Source: JAHRVQ01 sp029941905 (GTDB taxonomy: Bacteria > Pseudomonadota > Gammaproteobacteria > Pseudomonadales > Azotimanducaceae). From it: DNA of 64,000 nucleotides. The notes beneath the pieces were generated by a model that saw only the letters and a program-made list of their open reading frames with translations, made no database searches and was not told the DNA's origin. Where the stretch lies: positions 337,174 to 401,173 of the forward strand of contig JAPYTQ010000001.1 of assembly GCA_029941905.1 (NCBI GenBank), read 5' to 3'. Below are positions 18,597 through 26,773 of the stretch, piece by piece (position 1 is the stretch's first letter; each line of letters opens with the position of its first letter). A program made the position numbers and the translations under genes.

Positions 18597-19646
18597 ATGA
18601 AAATTTCGATACTAATGAGTTACGCCCAGGGTTACGTTGGTGCTACCAAAGAAATCATTGAAATGGAGAAAGCCGGACTCGATGTCGTTTGGGTACCAGA
18701 GGCTTATTCGTTTGATGGTGTCAGCCCCATGGGTTATCTCGCCGCGTTAACCAATACAGTGACTATCGCCTCGGGAATTCTGAACATTTACAGCCGGACG
18801 CCCACATTAATGGCGATGACGGCTGCAGGAATCGATGCCCTTTCAGAGGGTCGTTGCATGCTGGGTTTAGGTGCTTCCGGTCCCCAGGTTATCGAGGGGT
18901 TTCATGGTGTTCCCTATGACGCACCTATGACCCGAATGCGCGAGGTCGTGGAGATCTGCCGAAAAGTGTGGAAGCGGGAAGAGAAGCTCACCCACGATGG
19001 CAAAAAGTACCAGATACCTTTGCCTGCAGATCAAGGCACCGGACTTGGCAAACCCCTGAAGATCATCAACCACCCCTACCGTGAAGAGATTCCAATTGCG
19101 CTTGCTACCCTCGGAAATAAGAGCGTCGAGATGACTGCAGAAATCGCCGATGCCTGGCTACCGGCTTTTTTTATGGCTGAGGGTGCCGACGCCGTCTGGG
19201 GAGAGGCTCTAAAACGAGGCAACGCGAAAAGGGACATGGGTCGTCCCCCGCTGGATATTTACGCCGGTGGTGCAGTTGCCATTGGCGAGGGCCTTGAATC
19301 CTACCGAGACATGTCCCGATCCGGGATCGCGCTTTATGTTGGCGGCATGGGGGCAAAGGAGAAAAATTTCTACAACCAGATTTTTCGAAAGTATGGTTAT
19401 GAAGAAGAAGCAGAAGCGATTCAAAACCTCTATCTTTCCGGGAGAAAGTCCGAAGCCGAAGCTGCCATTCCACAAAGCTACCTCGATGCAACTTCCCTGG
19501 TTGGGCCCGAGGGTTTCGTCAGGGACAGGTTACAAGCCTACAAGGAAGCTGGAGTCACTTCGCTGAATGTCGGTTTTCTGGGGACCACCACGCAGGAGCG
19601 GGTTAAGAATTGTGACTCCCTAAAGAACCTTATAGAGAAAATCTAG
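18597..19646 (+). CDS. Luciferase-like (LLM class) flavin/F420-dependent oxidoreductase
   Basis: A 349-residue TIM-barrel protein of the bacterial luciferase-like superfamily. MKISILMSYAQGYVG leads into EMEKAGLDVVWVPEAYSFD, then TVTIASGILNIYSRTPTLMA and LSEGRCMLGLGASGPQVIEG. These match the LLM class whose members use reduced coenzyme F420 or FMNH2. It is not a light-emitting LuxAB. Two ATGs occur side by side; the second (18597) has AAAGGAG at 5 bases and is chosen. It is followed after 20 bases by an MFS gene, so a catabolic oxidoreductase-transporter pair is likely. Whether F420 or FMN is used cannot be decided here. Confidence 0.85.
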   Translation: MKISILMSYAQGYVGATKEIIEMEKAGLDVVWVPEAYSFDGVSPMGYLAALTNTVTIASGILNIYSRTPTLMAMTAAGIDALSEGRCMLGLGASGPQVIEGFHGVPYDAPMTRMREVVEICRKVWKREEKLTHDGKKYQIPLPADQGTGLGKPLKIINHPYREEIPIALATLGNKSVEMTAEIADAWLPAFFMAEGADAVWGEALKRGNAKRDMGRPPLDIYAGGAVAIGEGLESYRDMSRSGIALYVGGMGAKEKNFYNQIFRKYGYEEEAEAIQNLYLSGRKSEAEAAIPQSYLDATSLVGPEGFVRDRLQAYKEAGVTSLNVGFLGTTTQERVKNCDSLKNLIEKI

Positions 19647-19666
19647 CGACTAAAGAACCAGCGCCA

Positions 19667-20890
19667 ATGGTATCTACTCAATCCCAGGAGCAGATTAATC
19701 CGGGCCAGTCAACCTGGGAGATGTATCGTTCCCTGCTGTTTTCTGTCTACCTGCCAAGTCTCCTGATGTCCATATGCCAGGGAAGCGTCATGTTAATCAT
19801 CCCCCTGTTCGCGCTGCAAATGGATGCGAACATAGGTATCACAGCGCTGGTCTTTTCGCTTCGTGGCCTGGGCAACATGACCGTCGATGTTCCGGCTGGT
19901 TATGCCACCGCTCGTTTTGGTGATCGAAGCATTATGATTGTTGGCGTGGCTTTAATGGCAACCACCGCGCTATTTACCAGCCAGGCGGATTCCCCATTGC
20001 AATTGGCTATTGCGGCATTTGCATTCGGTGCTGCGATGGCAACCTGGTTGCTCGCCAGACTGGCACATATCAGTGAAAAAGTCGCCTCACATCAACGGGG
20101 TAAGGCCATATCCACCATGGCTGGAATACAACGGTTCGGAAATCTTGTTGGACCGGTGACCAGTGGTTTGATTGCCCACAAGTTCGGCTTCGGTTATGTA
20201 TTTCTTTGCATCGGCTTCATTGGCCTTGCAGCCCTTTTGCTGGTGCTCGTAACCGTGAAGGACAACCAGAAAGCACATCATGAACAAGGCCCGGGGCTTT
20301 TCAAACTTGTGCCTCATATCGTATCGGGACATTACAGGATATTTGCCACGGCTGGACTTGCGGTTCTTTGCCTCACGGTGCTGCGATCAAGCAGACAGCT
20401 GCTGATTCCGCTGTGGGGACAGAGCATCAATCTTGACAGTGCCACTATCGGACTTGCGGTGAGTTCAGCCGCCGCAATCGACATGTTAATGTTTCCACTG
20501 GCGGGTTACATGATGGACAACCTCGGCCGTCGCTATGCCGCCATTTCCTGCCTGTTAATTCAAGCACTGGGCATATTCCTGATCCCCTTCAGTTCGGGAT
20601 TTACCGGCCTGGTACTGGCGGCTATGGTTGCCGGGGCGGGTAACGGCCTGGGTAGTGGTATTAATATGACACTGGGCGCAGATTTCGCACCACCCGCTGA
20701 GCGCGGTGAATTTCTTGGCGTGTGGCGCCTGATGTCCGATGCCGGATCATTCGCGGGCCCAATATTTCTGGGCTATGTCGCAACGAGCGTTGCTCTTGCC
20801 AGCGCCTTCACCGCAGTGTCTACAATGGGAATACTGGGGGCTGCAATTATGCTCCTGTTTGTGAAAGAGACCCTGTTGAAGAAAAAATAG
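19667..20890 (+). CDS. MFS transporter
   Basis: A 407-residue protein with 12 hydrophobic segments and the MFS loop 2-3 motif in the form GYATARFGDRSIMIVGV, repeated more weakly in the second half as GYMMDNLGRRYAAISC. It follows the luciferase-like oxidoreductase by 20 bases and probably shares its transcript. Transport of a substrate or product of that enzyme is inference from position only. Confidence 0.88.
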   Translation: MVSTQSQEQINPGQSTWEMYRSLLFSVYLPSLLMSICQGSVMLIIPLFALQMDANIGITALVFSLRGLGNMTVDVPAGYATARFGDRSIMIVGVALMATTALFTSQADSPLQLAIAAFAFGAAMATWLLARLAHISEKVASHQRGKAISTMAGIQRFGNLVGPVTSGLIAHKFGFGYVFLCIGFIGLAALLLVLVTVKDNQKAHHEQGPGLFKLVPHIVSGHYRIFATAGLAVLCLTVLRSSRQLLIPLWGQSINLDSATIGLAVSSAAAIDMLMFPLAGYMMDNLGRRYAAISCLLIQALGIFLIPFSSGFTGLVLAAMVAGAGNGLGSGINMTLGADFAPPAERGEFLGVWRLMSDAGSFAGPIFLGYVATSVALASAFTAVSTMGILGAAIMLLFVKETLLKKK

Positions 20891-20910
20891 TAATCCATCG
20901 GACTCTGACA

Positions 20911-20925
20911 CTAGCAGGCTGCTAG
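20911..20925. repeat. Short perfect inverted repeat between convergent genes
   Basis: CTAGCAG and CTGCTAG flank one base. The sequence overlaps the stop codon of the minus-strand membrane-protein gene and lies 20 bases after the MFS stop. It may act as a weak bidirectional end. No T run is present. Confidence 0.4.
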
Positions 20926-21953
20926 AGTACACCCTCAATAAATATCTCTATAAGTGCCGCAATAACCCAGGTGAGCGGCGGCAGGACTCCAAACAGTAAC
21001 AAACTTCGAATCCGGTCGGTAAAAGGCCATTCCTTTATTTTTCTGATCCGGTCTTCGTAGTACATCAAATCCACTTTCGTTAACCTCTCGGCATCCTCGC
21101 CCACCAGAGAATAGGACAAATGAGCCCGGTCTCCGTTAATGGCCCTGAGTACATGATTTAGTTCAATCGCCTTGGCCTGTCGCATCCTCGTCTTGAATCG
21201 ATTGTAAGGCACAAGGTACAACCCCAATGACAAAGCCGGTACGTAAAAAGGCGTCATCATGATGAGTAACTCAGGGAAACTCACCGCACCTGCGGTAATC
21301 ATCGTGTAGCTTAAAATAATGACGCTCAGGCCGAATATATAAAGCTTCAGAAACCGGAACATCACGTTAGCCAGATTCGAGTAGAAGTCCGTTTGTAACA
21401 GGTCCAATCGAATGTTATCGCAAATCTTTAACAGCATAATCCACTGCCTGACGAGGATATCAATAATAAGAATGATCAAAAGGTACTGGAACCAATATAA
21501 AATCAACGCCGTAGCGTATACCAAAGGATACTGATGAGTGATCTGGCCGCTAATATATATATTTGTACATGCCGCGATAAACGCAATCACAATCTCAACC
21601 CAGACAATCGCGTTTGATGGCCTCAGTATGGGAATGACTTTCAACAGCTTCGGATCAAAATCGAGTACAGACTGCAAATCCCTGTGCCAGCCACGCCCCA
21701 TTTGCAGATAAAACACCAGGTAATAACTGATAATGGCCACAAAGCCAATAACTATCGAATAGATACCGGGTCGCGGATACGCGGAGATGACGATGTTCGA
21801 TATGCCAAAAATCACCAGGCAGATAAATGCCGTTATACCAATCTGCCATGCAGGCAGCCCGGTCCTGTCAAGCCAGACCAAAAATCCGACATGACCAAGA
21901 CCCGGGGTCGCCTCGTTGTATTCTTCGTCAACCAGTTCCAATGCACTTGCCAA
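20922..21953 (-). CDS. Multipass membrane protein of unknown function
   Basis: I do not recognise this 343-residue protein. It has about seven or eight hydrophobic segments: near residues 35-58, 62-85, 112-133, 140-168, 200-225, 230-250 and 315-340. A cytoplasmic-looking charged stretch (KTRMRQAKAIELNHVLRAI and a segment rich in Arg/Asp) sits before the last helix. There are no obvious catalytic, nucleotide or metal motifs. It stands alone between convergent and divergent MFS genes. It could be a channel or a sensor, but I see no evidence for either. Confidence 0.7.
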   Translation of the reverse strand: MASALELVDEEYNEATPGLGHVGFLVWLDRTGLPAWQIGITAFICLVIFGISNIVISAYPRPGIYSIVIGFVAIISYYLVFYLQMGRGWHRDLQSVLDFDPKLLKVIPILRPSNAIVWVEIVIAFIAACTNIYISGQITHQYPLVYATALILYWFQYLLIILIIDILVRQWIMLLKICDNIRLDLLQTDFYSNLANVMFRFLKLYIFGLSVIILSYTMITAGAVSFPELLIMMTPFYVPALSLGLYLVPYNRFKTRMRQAKAIELNHVLRAINGDRAHLSYSLVGEDAERLTKVDLMYYEDRIRKIKEWPFTDRIRSLLLFGVLPPLTWVIAALIEIFIEGVL

Positions 21954-22122
21954 CGTTTAGTCCTTTCAGTTGATTGTCCTATCGGGGCAGTTCTCGGACA
22001 GCCTCAGGGGAATTCCTATATACTCACTTTCGCCGAGACAACCCACATAATAATCATGATGTGATTTTCGTCCACCATCGTCTCGTGCCTTGTCTATTTC
22101 GTCGATACAGAAAAAGAAACAA

Positions 22123-23325
22123 ATGAAACCACTACACTACTATTTAGTTGGAACCGGATCCTGGTTCCTCTCCTATGGCATCCAGGCTGTTGCATTCGCG
22201 TGGCTGGTGACTATCGTGCTTAACGAGTCAGCAAAAATGGTAGGCGTCGCGCAAATGGCCTTCCTTCTTCCGGCGATGCTGTTGATGCTTATCGGCGGTA
22301 GCCTCGCTGATCAGTTAGGCGGTCGTAGGGTTGCCATTATAGGACATATCGCCGCATCAATCGCGCCCCTATTCCTGACGATTGTGATCGCAACCGACAA
22401 CCTGAGTTACGCCATGGTAATTGTCTTCGCGGTTATTATGGGCTGTGCACAAGCGCTGGTAACGCCCGCCCGTGATGGACTGCTGGCCCTGGTCGCAGAC
22501 GGGCAGATTCAACAAAAAGTTGTTCTGGTCAGCCTGGTTCAGTTTGGCGTTCAAATGCTCGGGTTTCTGGCCGCTGCTTTTGCGGACAAGTATGGCGCTG
22601 AATTTATCCTGATGCTGCAGTTTACCATTCTAACCATAGGTACCATTGCCTACTTTCGGTTGGATGTTCCTCACGAAACGCCTCCCAGGCTTGCTGATGG
22701 CATGGTAACAAACGTACTGCATTCCATAGTCGAGGGCTACAGAACTGTCAAGGCATCGAGACATATGCGTATTGTTGTACTCCAGAATTGTGCCATGGGG
22801 GTGTTTTTTATGGGCTCTTACATAGTCACTATTCCACTGCTGATTCGGGATTTATACGGAGGGTCTTCAGTTGAACTGTCCTGGATGAATGCGGGAAATT
22901 CCCTGGGACTGGTAATCTCCATCTTGTTCCTGATGCGATTCGGGGACATTCATCGCCAGGGAAGGGCTCTGCTCGTAGCCCAGGGCATCGGTGCCTTTGC
23001 TCTGGCGGGTGCGGGATTAGGCCTGGGGTTTTATACCGCCGTCGGCGCAATTTTTGCCTGGGGTCTTTGTGGGGGCATTGCAATGACGATGTCCCGAACC
23101 ATCATGCAGGAAAAAGCGCCTCCCGATCAGAGGGCTCGAATGATGGGGTTTTACTCGTTTTCGTTTATGGGGTCAGGTCCAATTGGCGCCCTGTTCTGCG
23201 GCTACCTGGTAGAAGGCATTGGTCCTGGACCTGCGTTGATGGTTGCCTCAACGATGATGTTGGCGGTCGTTGTAGTTGTTTCTTTCCAGTCTTCACTTTG
23301 GTCGATGGATTCATCCACTACTTGA
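22123..23325 (+). CDS. MFS transporter (EntS/MFS_3-like)
   Basis: A 400-residue protein with 12 hydrophobic segments. LIGGSLADQLGGRRVAIIGH is the MFS loop 2-3 motif and the second half carries LMRFGDIHRQGRALL. The organisation resembles the MFS_3 family (EntS and related exporters). I chose the ATG at 22123; an in-frame TTG at 22090 would add 11 residues with no better ribosome site. The amidohydrolase gene starts 48 bases after its stop, so the two look like an operon. Substrate unknown. Confidence 0.87.
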   Translation: MKPLHYYLVGTGSWFLSYGIQAVAFAWLVTIVLNESAKMVGVAQMAFLLPAMLLMLIGGSLADQLGGRRVAIIGHIAASIAPLFLTIVIATDNLSYAMVIVFAVIMGCAQALVTPARDGLLALVADGQIQQKVVLVSLVQFGVQMLGFLAAAFADKYGAEFILMLQFTILTIGTIAYFRLDVPHETPPRLADGMVTNVLHSIVEGYRTVKASRHMRIVVLQNCAMGVFFMGSYIVTIPLLIRDLYGGSSVELSWMNAGNSLGLVISILFLMRFGDIHRQGRALLVAQGIGAFALAGAGLGLGFYTAVGAIFAWGLCGGIAMTMSRTIMQEKAPPDQRARMMGFYSFSFMGSGPIGALFCGYLVEGIGPGPALMVASTMMLAVVVVVSFQSSLWSMDSSTT

Positions 23326-23373
23326 ATAAAGGTGATGTTAATATGATCCGACATAATCAAATGGAAAACGCTG

Positions 23374-24648
23374 ATGCTGCGTAAACTCACGGTTCTCCTG
23401 ACTACACTGCTGCTTATCCCGTCCGCGGCCCTGGCAGAGACTATTCTGCATTGTGAGCGGTTAATAGACGGTTCAAGCGATATGGTACATGAACGTCAAT
23501 CGATCCGAATCGAGGGCACAAGGATCACTTCAATCGAGAATGGTTTCGTCGAGGCTGACCTGGTAATTGATATAGGCGATGCGACATGTATGCCAGGTCT
23601 AATGGACATGCACGTGCATATTACTTCTGAGCTGAATCCGAAGCGATTTGAAAACAAATTTAAACTGGACCCGCAAGATAGCGCGTTCGCTTCGGTTCGT
23701 TACGCTAATGCGACGTTGATGGCCGGGTTTACAACCGTGAGGGATCTCGGCAGCGCAAATAATCTGTCTATCTCTATGCGCAAGGCGATTAACCAGGGCT
23801 ATATCGTTGGTCCCAGAATTTATACAGCAGGAACAAGTCTCGCAACCACTGGTGGTCACGCGGACCCGACTAATGGGGTTAATAGCAAATTTCGTGGTGA
23901 TCCCGGACCGAAAGACGGGGTAATTAACAGTGTTGAAGATGCAAGAAAAGCAGTTCGCCAACGGTACAAAGAAGGTGCGGACCTAATAAAAATCACCGCA
24001 ACCGGCGGTGTTCTAAGTCAGGCTTCCAGTGGTCAAAACGCGCAGTTTACGGAAGAAGAATTACGCGCCATCATATCAATAGCGAAGGACTACAACTTTA
24101 AAGTCGCCGCCCATGCACACGGCACTGAAGGAATGCAACGGGCAATCAGAGCAGGTATCGATTCCATCGAGCATGGTACCTATATGGACAGGCCGACGAT
24201 GAAGTTAATGAAGAAGCATGGAACGACATTTGTCCCGACAATTATGGCTGGTAAGTTCGTCGCTGAGAAATCAAAAATTGATGGCTACTTTTCTGACGTT
24301 GTCAGGCCGAAGGCAGCAAAGATCGGCCCACTGATTCAAAATACGTTTGCTGAAGCTTACGAAATGGGCGTTAAAATTGCCTTTGGTACAGATACTGGAG
24401 TTTCTGCCCATGGCGACAATTGGAAGGAATTTGTCTTCATGGTTGAGGCTGGCATGCCAGCCATGGAAGCGATTCAATCCGCAACCAGCCATGGTGCCAT
24501 GTTGCTGGGAATTGAAGACTCCCTCGGTACCCTGGAAACAGGAAAAATTGCGGATATCATTGCGGTAAAAGGCGATCCCCTGGCCGATATCAATCAGATG
24601 CAGTTCGTTGAATTTGTGATGAAGGAAGGTGTTGTCTACAAGCGCTAG
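23374..24648 (+). CDS. Secreted amidohydrolase (imidazolonepropionase/Xaa-Pro dipeptidase-like)
   Basis: A 424-residue enzyme with a signal peptide (1-21, cleaved after ALA). It carries the complete binuclear metal site of the amidohydrolase superfamily: His80 and His82 (HVH), the carbamylated-lysine candidate Lys206 (DLIKITATGG), His247 (AAHAHG), His267 (SIEHGTY) and Asp340 (FGTDTG). Relatives hydrolyse N-acyl or imido bonds, including L-amino-acyl-proline and N-acyl-lysine dipeptides, in the periplasm. It follows an MFS gene by 48 bases. The stop codon lies inside a 17-base inverted-repeat arm. Confidence 0.9.
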   Translation: MLRKLTVLLTTLLLIPSAALAETILHCERLIDGSSDMVHERQSIRIEGTRITSIENGFVEADLVIDIGDATCMPGLMDMHVHITSELNPKRFENKFKLDPQDSAFASVRYANATLMAGFTTVRDLGSANNLSISMRKAINQGYIVGPRIYTAGTSLATTGGHADPTNGVNSKFRGDPGPKDGVINSVEDARKAVRQRYKEGADLIKITATGGVLSQASSGQNAQFTEEELRAIISIAKDYNFKVAAHAHGTEGMQRAIRAGIDSIEHGTYMDRPTMKLMKKHGTTFVPTIMAGKFVAEKSKIDGYFSDVVRPKAAKIGPLIQNTFAEAYEMGVKIAFGTDTGVSAHGDNWKEFVFMVEAGMPAMEAIQSATSHGAMLLGIEDSLGTLETGKIADIIAVKGDPLADINQMQFVEFVMKEGVVYKR

Positions 24649-24713
24649 TGTAGTGTTCTATGCAAAATTTTGTGACTTGCTTGATATGCGTTTCGTATAG
24701 GACACTACACTAG
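24645..24713. repeat. 69-bp inverted-repeat element holding both stop codons
   Basis: The arms CTAGTGTAGTGTTCTAT (24645-24661) and ATAGGACACTACACTAG (24697-24713) pair with one mismatch (tolerable as G-U in RNA) around a 35-base centre. The TAG stops of the convergent amidohydrolase and EAL genes both lie in the terminal CTAG tetramers. It may be a bidirectional terminator. Its CTAG-bounded shape also fits a miniature transposable element, since IS630-type elements insert at such sites; that part is inference. Confidence 0.6.
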
Positions 24714-26773
24714 ACCAGATTATGCTCCTTCAGGTAAGGAAGCAGCTCATGAGCGGGTAAGGGTCGACTATAGTAGTAACCTTGAACATAGTCACAACCA
24801 TTTGATCGAAGAATATTAACCTGGTCCTTTGTTTCAACACCCTCTGCCAGCACTTTCAAACCCAGGTTCTGGCCCAGGCCTATGATGGCCATCGTAATTT
24901 TCAAGTCATCATTATTCGTCGTTATATCGCGTATAAAGGACTGGTCAATCTTTAGCGTATTGAGGGGAAAGCGCTTCAGGTATTGCAGAGACGAATAACC
25001 GGTACCGAAATCATCAATACTGATACTCAGTCCAAGCTCTCGCAGTTCTTCCAACATCTGAATATTCTGCTCAATATTCTTCATCGCAATGCCTTCGGTT
25101 ATCTCCAAAGCCAGAGAATCGGAGGAGATGCCAGCTTCACGCATGATGCCACCAACCAAATCAGGCACGTTGTTCTCAAACTGCCGGGCAGATAGATTGA
25201 CTGCTACCCGGAAGCCATTGAAACCCACGCTTTCCCAGTTCTTTATCTGATCACAGACGGAACGCAGTACATACTCACCTAGCGCTAAAATCAGACCCGA
25301 ACGTTCAGCAATGGGAATGAACTCTCCAGGAGAAATCATGCCCTCTTCCGGATGCGGCCAACGCGCGAGTGCTTCCATACTAACCAGTTTCTCTGTAACA
25401 ACATCAACAATAGGCTGGTAGTGGACCTCGAACTGTCCTTCGGCCAGCGCCTGCTGCATGCTGCTTTTGCGTTCAATGAACCGCAGTGCGTTCTCATACA
25501 TCGCGTTGTCAAAAACGATGTAAGATCCAGCTGCCTCAGTCTTGGCCTGATGTAACGCGGTATCTGCATCGCGTACCATTTCTTCAGCGGTTTCGTAGAC
25601 GCCCTGATCAAACAAGATGCCGCCGCTGGCTGAAAGGTCTAAAGGCGTGCTGCCAATTAGTATAGGCTTTTCAATGGCTTTTTGAATCCGCTCACATGCC
25701 TGAATCGCACCGGCTGCAGAATCAACAGGTTCCAGCAGGATCGCAAAGATATCACCACTAAAGCGTGAAACGGTATCGTCGGGCCTCACGGTGAGCGCAA
25801 GCCGGCTAGCGATCTCAATCAGCACCTTGTCACCAACCTCATGTCCGAGGCCCTCATTAATTGCAGCAAACCCATCAAGACCAAGGAATACAACCGTAAA
25901 GTGATCCTGGGCTCCACGTTTGCGCCGATTAATCGAACTCTCAAGGCGATTGATAAACAAAGCCCGATTCGGCAGTTCGGTCAGGTCATCGTAAAATGCA
26001 TTGTGACGAATCTTGTCTTCGTACTGTATTTGCCTGCTGATATCACGAAACGTGATAACAAACAGCTCTTCGTCATCGCTGGTAATGAGTTTACTGGAAA
26101 CTTCGATCGGTATCTCAATTCCAGATGAGGTCTTTAACGACTGACGAAGATTCATAATCCGTTGATCTTGCCTGATCACGCTGGTATCAAATGTCTGTCC
26201 GCCTATCCTGAATTCGGAAAGGGGCATTATCTGGGACAGATTCATGTAGCGTGCTTTTTGTCGACACCAACCCGTAATCTTCTCTGCCATGGGATTAAAC
26301 AAACAAATTTCACCATTAACATCCGTAACCACAACACCGTCGCTGATACTGGTAAGGGTAGCATCTAGCCTGCGCCGGGCGCTCGCGAGTTCGGACTCTA
26401 TTCGATGCTTGAACAGGGCGATTTCGATATTGATTTCAAGTTCGCGATTATCAAAAGGCTTCAGTACGTAGCCATAGGGCTCGGATACCTTTGCCCGCTC
26501 AAGTGTCTCTTCGTCAGCATAGGCTGTACAGAAGATGACTGGTACAGTCATTTTTTTCCTGATTTGGATCGCTGCTTCGATACCGTCAATGTCGTCTGCC
26601 AGGTGGATATCCATCAGGATTAGATCAGGTTTCAGGCTCAGGGCTTTCTGAATCGCCTCCTCGCCTTTTCTGGCCGTGTCGAGCACGTCATAACCCATTC
26701 GGGTCAAGCGAGCCTTGATATCTCGTGCAACTAGTACTTCGTCTTCAACTACTAATAGAGACTTCGTTGACAT
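24710..26773 (-). CDS. Response regulator with PAS, degenerate GGDEF and EAL domains
   Basis: A 687-residue cytoplasmic protein: receiver (about 5-120, phospho-Asp in LILMDIHL, Lys in VLKPFD), PAS (about 145-255), GGDEF (about 270-430) and EAL (about 440-685). The GGDEF signature is RFSGDIFAI, so cyclase activity is probably lost. The EAL domain keeps EALARW, NLSARQF, LEITEG, the IDDFGTGYSSL loop, LKID, LAEGVET and QGYYYSRP, so it should hydrolyse c-di-GMP. I start it at the ATG at 26773 (MSTKSLLVVEDE), which overlaps the kinase gene by 29 bases; an upstream in-frame start would extend it by 23 residues inside the kinase gene. Its receiver closely resembles that of the sigma-54 activator at 36.6 kb. 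Confidence 0.92.
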   Translation of the reverse strand: MSTKSLLVVEDEVLVARDIKARLTRMGYDVLDTARKGEEAIQKALSLKPDLILMDIHLADDIDGIEAAIQIRKKMTVPVIFCTAYADEETLERAKVSEPYGYVLKPFDNRELEINIEIALFKHRIESELASARRRLDATLTSISDGVVVTDVNGEICLFNPMAEKITGWCRQKARYMNLSQIMPLSEFRIGGQTFDTSVIRQDQRIMNLRQSLKTSSGIEIPIEVSSKLITSDDEELFVITFRDISRQIQYEDKIRHNAFYDDLTELPNRALFINRLESSINRRKRGAQDHFTVVFLGLDGFAAINEGLGHEVGDKVLIEIASRLALTVRPDDTVSRFSGDIFAILLEPVDSAAGAIQACERIQKAIEKPILIGSTPLDLSASGGILFDQGVYETAEEMVRDADTALHQAKTEAAGSYIVFDNAMYENALRFIERKSSMQQALAEGQFEVHYQPIVDVVTEKLVSMEALARWPHPEEGMISPGEFIPIAERSGLILALGEYVLRSVCDQIKNWESVGFNGFRVAVNLSARQFENNVPDLVGGIMREAGISSDSLALEITEGIAMKNIEQNIQMLEELRELGLSISIDDFGTGYSSLQYLKRFPLNTLKIDQSFIRDITTNNDDLKITMAIIGLGQNLGLKVLAEGVETKDQVNILRSNGCDYVQGYYYSRPLPAHELLPYLKEHNLV

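Noticed and set aside
18597..19646. Bacterial luciferase (lux) gene
   Set aside because: Only one LLM subunit is present, with no luxCDE genes, and motifs fit the general oxidoreductase class.
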